Assembly: GCA_003154195.1 (NCBI GenBank)
Contig: PMCS01000018.1
Location: 1-44,772 of the forward strand
Source: Candidatus Omnitrophota bacterium
Lineage (GTDB): Bacteria > Omnitrophota > Gorgyraeia > Duberdicusellales > 4484-171
DNA: 44,772 bases
Direction: 5' to 3'
The notes under the pieces are model-generated. The model saw only the letters and a program-made list of their open reading frames with translations, searched no databases and had not been told where the DNA came from. The translations under genes and the position numbers were made by a program. Positions 37,942-44,772 of this stretch are shown in pieces; position 1 is the first letter of the stretch, and each line of letters starts with the position of its first letter.

Positions 37942-39372
37942 CTACTGTTTTTTCGCTGTCTTCTTAGTTTTCGCCATAATCTCCGCGTAGGCTGCCTGCG
38001 CGGAGATTTTTCCGTCAAATAATTTACGCAGATTTGTTTCGATAACCCCTCTTAATCCGTCATTTTCTTTACCGAGGATATATCCGGTAGTTTCCGGGTA
38101 AAACAGCTGGCCGCCATATTTTTTATCGATCATATATTGAAATTTTTCGAATTGGTCGTTGCCGGCAGCCGGTTCGGAAATATTACCGAGGATACCGGTA
38201 GGGCTTTTAGTTATCCTGACCCAGCGTTCCGCGATCTTAGGCAGGGTAAACGACATTAAGAATTTTATCGCCAGGTCGCGGTTGCCTGAATTTTTCATGA
38301 CTCCCCACGCGGTTTTATAACTGCCGAGGTAATGGCCGCATTTATCCAGGGACGGTAATTCTACCGGAACCATATTGCCGGTTTTGGCTTTATCGGCCGA
38401 TTCCCAGTAGGTAAACATCCAAGTGCCGTTGACAAAAAAAAGCGCTTTATCGGAAAGGATATCGCTGAAAGTATCGCTCCATTTACCGCGTAAATTTTCC
38501 GGCGCCAACGGTTTATATTTGCCGAGCTCTTCGAACGCTTGCAAGGCTTTTAAAAGGGCGGCGTTCTTTTTGAGGGAGCCGGCTTGCGCCTGGGCTTCGG
38601 AAAAATCCGGGATCTGGGAATCGAAGAGGCGCTGGAAAAGTATGTAAATTGTGCACCAATCGGTTGATTCATAGAATGGCGCGATATGGGTGCCGTTGGT
38701 CTCGTTATATTTATTTACGGCTTTTACGCAGTGCAGGAGGTCGTTGAACGTCATATCTTCTAAAGGTATCTGCAGGCCGATTTGTTCGGCGACTTCAGCG
38801 TTATAATAAAGCGCCCAGTAAAAACCTTCGATATGCGGCCCGGCCATGACTCCGCCTATTTGTTGGCGATAAAGCGGGTTGCTGGTGATAAACGGTTTTT
38901 GCGTTTGGGAAAAACCGGGTGTTTCTTCGAAGTCTACGCAGTATTTTTTTACCCAGTCGGGGTCTTTCAACTCTTCGGCGATGCTGACATAGTTAGGCGG
39001 ATGGATTACTACGATATCCCAGGTAATATTGCCGGTGTGGATCATGTCGATGATTGCCCGGGTGTTAAAATCACGTTCTTCTTCGCGGGTCATGGTTTTA
39101 AGATTAATTTTTACGCCGGGATTCTGAAACTCAAAATCGTTTTTCACCATATTCAGAAAATCTTCTTTACTTTTTTCGCCTTTCCAGATCGACAACCAGT
39201 TGATTTGCTTAGGTTGTTCATAAGCCGGCAGGTTGAAGTCTTTACGTTTGATGATGCGGCGTTGGCCATGCAGCTCGTTCAAAAAAAGCGGTGCCAGCCA
39301 GATCAGGAGGATTAAAACCGGTAAGAATATAAGGATATACCAAAAATTTCGTTTCATAGTTATGACTGCCAA
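37942..39372 (-). CDS. Family-1-type extracellular solute-binding protein with N-terminal TM anchor
   Basis: 476 aa; hydrophobic N-terminus, INWLSIWKGEKSKEDFLNMVKNDFEFQNPGVKINLKTM, GFYWALYYNAEVAEQIGL, FVNGTWMFTYWES. Likely start MKRNFWYILIF. Confidence 0.82.
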   Translation of the reverse strand: MAVITMKRNFWYILIFLPVLILLIWLAPLFLNELHGQRRIIKRKDFNLPAYEQPKQINWLSIWKGEKSKEDFLNMVKNDFEFQNPGVKINLKTMTREEERDFNTRAIIDMIHTGNITWDIVVIHPPNYVSIAEELKDPDWVKKYCVDFEETPGFSQTQKPFITSNPLYRQQIGGVMAGPHIEGFYWALYYNAEVAEQIGLQIPLEDMTFNDLLHCVKAVNKYNETNGTHIAPFYESTDWCTIYILFQRLFDSQIPDFSEAQAQAGSLKKNAALLKALQAFEELGKYKPLAPENLRGKWSDTFSDILSDKALFFVNGTWMFTYWESADKAKTGNMVPVELPSLDKCGHYLGSYKTAWGVMKNSGNRDLAIKFLMSFTLPKIAERWVRITKSPTGILGNISEPAAGNDQFEKFQYMIDKKYGGQLFYPETTGYILGKENDGLRGVIETNLRKLFDGKISAQAAYAEIMAKTKKTAKKQ

Positions 39373-39649
39373 AAATTATTATAGACAATTTGGGATAATT
39401 TGCAAGAAGTTAGAGCGCGGGCAGAGAAAATATAAAGACCTTTTTGTCCGCAGATTGCTTAGATTGTCGCAGATTGAAAAAGGAAAAACCAAAAACCTAC
39501 CATCAAGGCACCAAGTCACAAAGAAGAAAAAATAATTTTCACCGGAGAATACGAGGGAAAATTTAACAACGAATTACGGTGCGAAGCCTCCCCTTAGGGA
39601 CGAATGGCGCGAGTGAATCTTCCCGCGTTAAAACGCGAGGCTTCTTCTA

Positions 39650-39795
39650 AATAATCCCGCCAAACTGCGGCGGGATTATTCATTCCCGCATTCCTGTCCC
39701 GCCCATGGCGGGACGAGCCGCTTTAAAAAGCGGGCAATAAAATCAAGTCTTGCCGTTTACGGCGAGCCAGATTTTATTGTCTGCGGGAATGAATA
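39650..39795. repeat. Nested, multi-branched palindrome cluster
   Basis: AATAATCCCGCC-aaactgc-GGCGGGATTATT (39650-39680); ATTCATTCCCGCA...TGCGGGAATGAAT enclosing GTCCCGCC-cat-GGCGGGAC, CCGCTTT/AAAGCGG and AATAAAATC[..TTGCCGTTTACGGCGAG..]GATTTTATT. Confidence 0.9.
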
Positions 39796-39836
39796 AAAAT
39801 ATTTTATCACCCTCGCTTCACATTTTATGTACTGCG

Positions 39837-40121
39837 CTATGCAAATATCGGTTCGACTTTTAACTTCAATCGATACCCAATTCGCGAAAGGACAATCTCT
39901 ACCATTTCTAAAGTAGAAAAATGCCCTTCCTCGATCTTGGAAATATATTGCTGGCTTACGCCGATTTCCGAAGCTAATTGGGATTGGCTTAAGTTGTGTT
40001 TAATGCGGTATCCAATAATCTTCCTGGCAACGTTTGCCTTTTGTTGAATAAGTTCGCGGCGGATTCTAAACGTCGGATCTTTTTTAAGTTTCTCCGCGAT
40101 ATGGTCGCTGACTTTTTTCAT
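39837..40121 (-). CDS. HigA-like XRE antitoxin
   Basis: YRIKHNLSQSQLASEIGVSQQYISKIEEGHFSTLEMVEIVLSRIGYRLKLKVEPI; follows the toxin gene by 2 nt. Confidence 0.85.
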   Translation of the reverse strand: MKKVSDHIAEKLKKDPTFRIRRELIQQKANVARKIIGYRIKHNLSQSQLASEIGVSQQYISKIEEGHFSTLEMVEIVLSRIGYRLKLKVEPIFA

Positions 40122-40123
40122 GA

Positions 40124-40474
40124 TTAATGTCCCCTTTGCAAGTAGTCTTTTCTTCGTTGTCCCGCCAGCTCTATTTCTCTGGGCGGAGTTTTCTTGACTT
40201 TTTTGATGAATCCATTGGTAAATACTATTCTTCCATGGTGATAAAAGAAAAACAATACTCTCGTCTGCCCCTCTTTGCCCACAAAACGCAATTCAAAAAT
40301 TCCTTCGCCGATATTGTCGGTGTGCGGTTTGCGCAGCTGCGGCCCAAAAGTTTCCAGGAGCTCCACTTTGTAAAAGAAAGCGTCCTGAGTATCGGTATGC
40401 AGTGATTCAATAAATTCCTGAACCGGCACCCTGCCGCTTGGCAGCGTATAGTAAATGCAACTATATTTATTCAT
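40124..40474 (-). CDS. HigB/RelE-like toxin (phage Gp49-like)
   Basis: LPSGRVPVQEFIESL, LLETFGPQLRKPHTDNIGEGIFELRFVGKEGQTRVLFFFYHHGRIVFTNGFIKKVKKTPPREIELA. Start likely MNKYSC at 40474. Confidence 0.88.
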   Translation of the reverse strand: MNKYSCIYYTLPSGRVPVQEFIESLHTDTQDAFFYKVELLETFGPQLRKPHTDNIGEGIFELRFVGKEGQTRVLFFFYHHGRIVFTNGFIKKVKKTPPREIELAGQRRKDYLQRGH

Positions 40475-40487
40475 CCGGCTCACCTAA

Positions 40488-40516
40488 AGCATACAACAAT
40501 TTAGTTGTAAAGTCAA
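40488..40516 (-). promoter_or_regulatory. Promoter of the toxin-antitoxin pair with overlapping inverted-repeat operator
   Basis: Minus strand TTGACT-17 nt-TATGCT (40516-40488); ACAAC-N6-GTTGT (40493-40508) lies across the spacer. Confidence 0.7.
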
Positions 40517-40592
40517 GGGAGGCTAAAAATATTTTTACCCATTCGACAGAAGGCCACACCTGTCAGGGCAGGCCGCCTCGCTTTACGGCTCA

Positions 40593-40982
40593 TCAAGGCG
40601 ATACGGAGTCTAGCCCGAGGATTTTAATGACTTTTTGATAAAGTTTTTGAAACTGGATCGGTTTTTGTATATAGTCGTCCGGGTTGACGTTGTTTTTGAG
40701 GATTTCTTCTTTATCGGCAGCGCTGCATAAGATAACCGGTACATCCCGTGTTTGGGGATTGCTTTTTACTGCTTTATAAACTTCAAAGCCGGTCATCTCC
40801 GGCATCATCCCATCCAGCAGGATCATATCCGGTTTATCCCGGTTAATGATTTTCAGGGCTTCTACCCCATTTTCCGCCTGGCTTACTTCAAAGCCAGCTC
40901 GTTCAAACATATTGCTCGTCGCGCGTCTTATCTCTTCTTCGTCGTCAACGACCAGGATCGTCCATTTTTTGTTTTTGTCCAT
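40593..40982 (-). CDS. Single-domain response regulator (CheY-like)
   Basis: MDKNKKWTILVVDDEEEIRRATSNMFERAGFEV, MILLDGMMPEMTGFEVY, ILCSAADKEE; start corrected to 40982. Confidence 0.9.
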   Translation of the reverse strand: MDKNKKWTILVVDDEEEIRRATSNMFERAGFEVSQAENGVEALKIINRDKPDMILLDGMMPEMTGFEVYKAVKSNPQTRDVPVILCSAADKEEILKNNVNPDDYIQKPIQFQKLYQKVIKILGLDSVSP

Positions 40983-41014
40983 GCGGCCTCCTATGTAAAA
41001 ACAAACCAAAAGAT

Positions 41015-41130
41015 TTACCACCAAGGCACAAAGAAAAGCCAGGGATGTATTTTAAAGTATCATTGAACATTTTGCATTTATCATTTTTTAAAAATGTAAA
41101 ATGGCCAATGATCAATTTAAAATACACAAT
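41015..41130. repeat. Word-type hairpin (TTTACCACCAAGGCACAAAGA plus TATTTTAAAGTATCATTGAACATTTTGC...ATGGCCAATGATCAATTTAAAATA)
   Basis: Same family as 12908-12990 and 23690-23862. Confidence 0.8.
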
Positions 41131-41188
41131 CTAACCGAAACACACAAGCAACGATTATAAAATAATGCTCTATGCCGCAGTTATTCTA

Positions 41189-41208
41189 ACACCTTACGCG
41201 TAAGGTGT
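41189..41208. promoter_or_regulatory. Perfect 20-bp palindrome, putative operator of the XRE gene
   Basis: ACACCTTACGCGTAAGGTGT, 31 bp before the XRE ATG at 41240. Confidence 0.65.
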
Positions 41209-41239
41209 CAAATGTATTTTTTTATGTTAAATTGTAGTT

Positions 41240-41464
41240 ATGAGGAAGAAAGATATTAAAGCGAATTATGCGGTAAGGTTAAGGGAGCTGAGGAAGAAAT
41301 ACGCCTACACCCAGCAAAAACTTGCGGAATTGTCCGATATAGAATATAAGCACGTTCAGCGGTTGGAAAGTAAGAAACCCTGCGATATCAAGTTGTCCAC
41401 GTTGAAAAAACTAGCTAAAGCGTTCGGGATGCCGGTTTCGGCGTTGGTAAAGAACATCGAGTGA
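41240..41464 (+). CDS. Small XRE-family HTH transcriptional regulator
   Basis: 74 aa, VRLRELRKKYAYTQQKLAELSDIEYKHVQRLESKKPCDIKLSTLKKLAKAFGMPVSALV. The only convincing plus-strand gene. Confidence 0.85.
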   Translation: MRKKDIKANYAVRLRELRKKYAYTQQKLAELSDIEYKHVQRLESKKPCDIKLSTLKKLAKAFGMPVSALVKNIE

Positions 41465-41479
41465 GAAAAGACAAAACCT

Positions 41480-41640
41480 GGGCCTACCACCAAGACACTA
41501 AGAAAACAAAATCAAAAAAAATTTTCACCACCCGCTCGCTTTGCTCGCTTAAGGACACGAAGTTTACGAAGAAAGCAAAGAAAAAAATATTGTCCACAGA
41601 TTACGCAGATCTTTACAGGGAAAAATATAGAAGAATTACG
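41480..41640. repeat. Word-type repeat (ACCACCAAGACACTAAG; TTCACCAC..GGACACGAAG; CCACAGATTACGCAGAT) with an internal insert
   Basis: Counterpart inverted words (AATCTGCGTAATCTGTGG, CTTTGTGTCTTGGTG) occur at 43330-43500. Confidence 0.7.
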
Positions 41641-41650
41641 CTAATAACGA

Positions 41651-42253
41651 TTATCTGCTTTCTTCTATTGCCCGCCTTGTTTTATCATAAAGCGGGTAAA
41701 TCGGCCAAAAATCTTCGCTGGCAAGCATTCTTGCCTTTTGATTATTTTTTTCACATAAAAAATACGGCTTAACGTCGTCGCTTGCAGAGCCGACTCTAAC
41801 AGTCACTACCTTATAAAGCACACCCTGCTCATCTTTCAGCACCAAGTAAAATTGGCTTTGTATCACCCAAAATCCATAAAAGACTTTATAGCGAACAAAC
41901 TGAATCGGCACAAATTTCTTACCGCGCGACAAACGCTCCAAGGTAAGACCATGGTCAACAAACCACTTCTCTCCGCCATAATTATCAATATATCTTTGCG
42001 TAACAATATTATGGCGGACATTGTTTAGCGTGCGCGTCTTGCTGAAAAATCCACAATACGTTTCATTGTCGCGCCCCACCGCTGCATATTGATCAGCCTG
42101 CATAGTAAGAGTAGTATCTTTTAAAAATTCCGGCATCGGCAACAAGGTCTCGGTCTGATTTTCCGGTGAACACCCCGCCAGGCAAAAAATAAAAGTTAAC
42201 GATAAAAGACAAAAGTAGGCTAAGCGCGCTTTTTTAATCTTGAAAGTAAGCAT
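41651..42253 (-). CDS. Hypothetical lipoprotein
   Basis: 200 aa, lipobox-like FIFCLAGC; no recognised domain. Confidence 0.65.
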   Translation of the reverse strand: MLTFKIKKARLAYFCLLSLTFIFCLAGCSPENQTETLLPMPEFLKDTTLTMQADQYAAVGRDNETYCGFFSKTRTLNNVRHNIVTQRYIDNYGGEKWFVDHGLTLERLSRGKKFVPIQFVRYKVFYGFWVIQSQFYLVLKDEQGVLYKVVTVRVGSASDDVKPYFLCEKNNQKARMLASEDFWPIYPLYDKTRRAIEESR

Positions 42254-42366
42254 ATTTATTCTCTTTTAAAGATAAACAAGACGTTCTATCCAACTAGTCG
42301 CGATATAATTAGCTACGCAACAAATATGTAAGATACCACTTGGTTTTTTCGTTACTGCGCGGTTGC

Positions 42367-43227
42367 TTATTTATGCTTGAATAAAAAAATAACAATCCCG
42401 ATCAACACTAATACCAAACCTAACTTTTCCGCGAGGCTCGACTCCCATTTGGCTTCACGTACAGAAAATTTTTTTGGCCGGTGTTCGGTAATAATAAACG
42501 GTTTTCCCAGCCCGCCTTTTTTGACAACCAGATTACCGCTGACTGGATCTGTACAGGCATCGCCTAAAACAAAAATATCATCATTCACCTTTATCGCCCC
42601 TTCGGTGATATGAAAAGGGTATTCCACAAAAATCCCGCGGCGCGCGATGCCGTTTTGATCCAAAAGCCTGGCGATATGTTCCGGCAAAGGCTTAATTTTT
42701 AACGTACCGACTTTACATTTGTAGTCTTGCAGAAAAGAATCTACCTCTGCCGAAGAGTAAGTATAGTGTATCCCTATATCAAAATCGCAACCGTGCGGTA
42801 AAATGGCAGCCGCACCGGTATTATCGCGCAATTCAAAAGGTTGGCCAAAACTATTTCCTTCAAGAACCAATTCCCAATTGGAATTCCTATACGCCCAAGG
42901 GCGGTAGCGTTCTACCAAAAAAGAATAAGCAACGCAATCGGTAAGGCTAAAAGGGGCAGTTAGTTTTGTTTTAGCTACTGCCTGGCCGTGAAGTTCAACC
43001 ATACCCTGCGGCATGGAACCAATAGTGCAAGATTTGGCACTGTCGATAATTTTTTTGCGCCTTCGCGCGAAAATATCATATAAATACAAAGCCGCTCCCG
43101 CGCAAAAGAAATAAAAGGGCCCGATGGATGTCCAGAATTTATCGGAAGAAATGACAACCGCGTAGATCAAAGCCAAAAAAACCAGCGGCAATAAAAAAAT
43201 GACAAGTATTTTTAAAGATAATCGCAT
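42367..43227 (-). CDS. GIDE-domain-like membrane protein
   Basis: Two N-terminal TM, GMVELHGQAVAKTKLTAPFSLTDCVAYSFLVERYRPWAYRNSNWELV, PFELRDNTGAAAILPHGCDFDI, C-terminal TM. Confidence 0.65.
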   Translation of the reverse strand: MRLSLKILVIFLLPLVFLALIYAVVISSDKFWTSIGPFYFFCAGAALYLYDIFARRRKKIIDSAKSCTIGSMPQGMVELHGQAVAKTKLTAPFSLTDCVAYSFLVERYRPWAYRNSNWELVLEGNSFGQPFELRDNTGAAAILPHGCDFDIGIHYTYSSAEVDSFLQDYKCKVGTLKIKPLPEHIARLLDQNGIARRGIFVEYPFHITEGAIKVNDDIFVLGDACTDPVSGNLVVKKGGLGKPFIITEHRPKKFSVREAKWESSLAEKLGLVLVLIGIVIFLFKHK

Positions 43228-43329
43228 ATGTATTATCCCGCAGAAAAACTACAGGGTCACGAGGTCAGACCCTAAAACTACAATCTACCCTCAACCATCC
43301 CCGCTCCTTTCCAATTTTTCTCTTTTCCA

Positions 43330-43505
43330 ATCTGTGAAAATCTGCGTAATCTGTGGATAAAAATTTTTTGTTTCTTTTTTTTATTTTTTTTCTTCAGTCC
43401 TCTTTTCTTGTTTTTCTCTGTGAACTCTGTGCGCTCTGTGGTGAAAATTTATTTTATGTTTTTATCTTCTTTGTGTCTTGGTGTTTTTGTGGCAAAGGTT
43501 TGGTT
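43330..43505. repeat. Word-type repeat (TCTGTGAAAATCTGCGTAATCTGTGG; CTCTGTGAACTCTGTGCGCTCTGTGG; CTTTGTGTCTTGGTGTTTTTGTGGC)
   Basis: Inverted relative to 41480-41640 and 39440-39530. Confidence 0.7.
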
Positions 43506-43516
43506 TTTCTCTCTTT

Positions 43517-44770
43517 TTACAACCCCTCCACCGCCATTTCCCTTGGATGTTCGATGGTGTAATCGAAGGTTATTTCTTTATTTTTACCCGCTTCCAGCTC
43601 GAACTCCCAGAGATAAATACCTTTGCGCGATTGCCAGTCTTTCTGCGAAGCGTCGGGACTTACCTTTAGCTGTTTTATTTTTATACGGTCGTCCTGGGAT
43701 ATCGGCATCGCTTCAAAGAGCTTCATCTTGATTTTGCGCGACTTGTAATTTTCGATTTTGATTTTGTATTTAAACGCGGTGTTCTTGTTGGGCGACAGGA
43801 TATTACCGATGATCGTCTCGTCGACCTTCTTTTCCAGCTGTTCGCGTTTTACTTTGACGTTCTCGTCGGCGCCCAGGTAAAGGTCGAACTCTTCGCCGGG
43901 GCCGACGTTATCGATTGTGGAACTGCCGACAAACTCCCCGTTTAAAAAGATATTCATATTTCCCGCTAAAAGCTGAAGGTTCGCGGCATTTTTTACCCGA
44001 CTGCCTAAATAAGCCAGGGCTGAAGCGCGCGGGAAAGAAGAGTAGGTAAAGTCGGCAGTAAGCTGTTGGGTTGAGATCGCCAATTTATTTTCGTTGTTGT
44101 CGGTGTCGATGGTGATTTTTTTCGGTAACTTATAAGTGACGGCTACGCCGTTGTCCGCCACTACACTGAGCGGCGCCGGAGCCGCAGCGGGCGCAACCGC
44201 GTACTCGACGCCTTCGTCTGCCCCTGCGCCGGCTAGGCTGGCTGTGTTAAAGGCCTCGGCCTGTTTCATGCTATCCATGTAGCTTCTTTTTTTAAGTATC
44301 GACACCTTATCTTGCATGTGGATTTCCACGGGTTTTAAAAACCACGGCGCTACATAAGGCAAACGGCCGCCGGTAACCGGCTTGGCGGTCGATACCGTCA
44401 TCTCTACGTCCTGCCACTTTTCCCCGGTTGCCTGGCGGATAAGCGAATACGATACCAGCTCAACGCGGCTTTTTTCTACATCGGCGCGGGCGTCATAGAG
44501 CGGCTGCCAGGAAGCGCCGCCGGCCATGTAAGAAACCGTGACTTCGCAGGTGACCGGCTTGGCGGCCTGTAGTTCGACTGTAATCGTACGTTTTACCTTA
44601 TTGTTTGAACCGGAAAGGGCATCGAGTTTTTGCCGCAGTGCCGTCAGGCGTTTATCGGCATCACGTCCCTTGATATCCAAAGCCGCGCTGTCTTTGTAAT
44701 TTTGTTTCAACTTACTGCTTAAAAAATTTAAGGTATTTTCCAGCTCCGGCGCCGACGGCATCTTGGTCAC
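43517..44770 (-). CDS. DUF4139-domain (mucoidy-inhibitor MuiA-like) protein, N-terminus beyond the right window edge
   Basis: KRTITVELQAAKPVTCEVTVSYMAGGASWQPLYDARAD..., C-terminal YLWEFELEAGKNKEITFDYTIEHPREMAVEGL. Confidence 0.82.
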   Translation of the reverse strand: MTKMPSAPELENTLNFLSSKLKQNYKDSAALDIKGRDADKRLTALRQKLDALSGSNNKVKRTITVELQAAKPVTCEVTVSYMAGGASWQPLYDARADVEKSRVELVSYSLIRQATGEKWQDVEMTVSTAKPVTGGRLPYVAPWFLKPVEIHMQDKVSILKKRSYMDSMKQAEAFNTASLAGAGADEGVEYAVAPAAAPAPLSVVADNGVAVTYKLPKKITIDTDNNENKLAISTQQLTADFTYSSFPRASALAYLGSRVKNAANLQLLAGNMNIFLNGEFVGSSTIDNVGPGEEFDLYLGADENVKVKREQLEKKVDETIIGNILSPNKNTAFKYKIKIENYKSRKIKMKLFEAMPISQDDRIKIKQLKVSPDASQKDWQSRKGIYLWEFELEAGKNKEITFDYTIEHPREMAVEGL

Positions 44771-44772
44771 CA

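Overview
The window is about 44.8 kb, with nearly all genes on the minus strand. It looks like an anaerobic energy-metabolism island followed by a sensory and accessory segment. Read in transcription direction (right to left), the core is: (1) a 12-gene group-4 [NiFe]-hydrogenase / complex-I-like locus (three NuoL/M/N-like antiporter subunits, NuoJ, K, A, B, C, D, H, I homologues and a HycI-type maturation protease); (2) ExbB/ExbD; (3) a membrane pyrophosphatase; (4) a complete F1Fo ATP synthase operon (atpI-B-E-F-H-A-G-D-C); (5) a DUF47/PiT phosphate transport pair; (6) a DUF1646 transporter; (7) a flavodiiron protein; (8) a 2-oxoacid:ferredoxin oxidoreductase (KorA/KorB type). Upstream lie solute-binding proteins interleaved with PAS/HAMP histidine kinases and response regulators, a HigBA-like toxin-antitoxin pair, a small XRE regulator next to a perfect 20-bp palindrome, a GIDE-domain membrane protein and a truncated DUF4139 protein. 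The most unusual signal is in the spacers. Many contain hairpins drawn from several recurring families, often one palindrome inside another. They include a 133-bp composite element present twice in inverted orientation with one mismatch, a 76-bp element present twice, and several degenerate word-type hairpins. One short RNA-like unit (promoter-like box, possible H-type pseudoknot, intrinsic terminator) sits just upstream of the hydrogenase operon. Functional calls come from motif recognition in the supplied translations; no database search was run.
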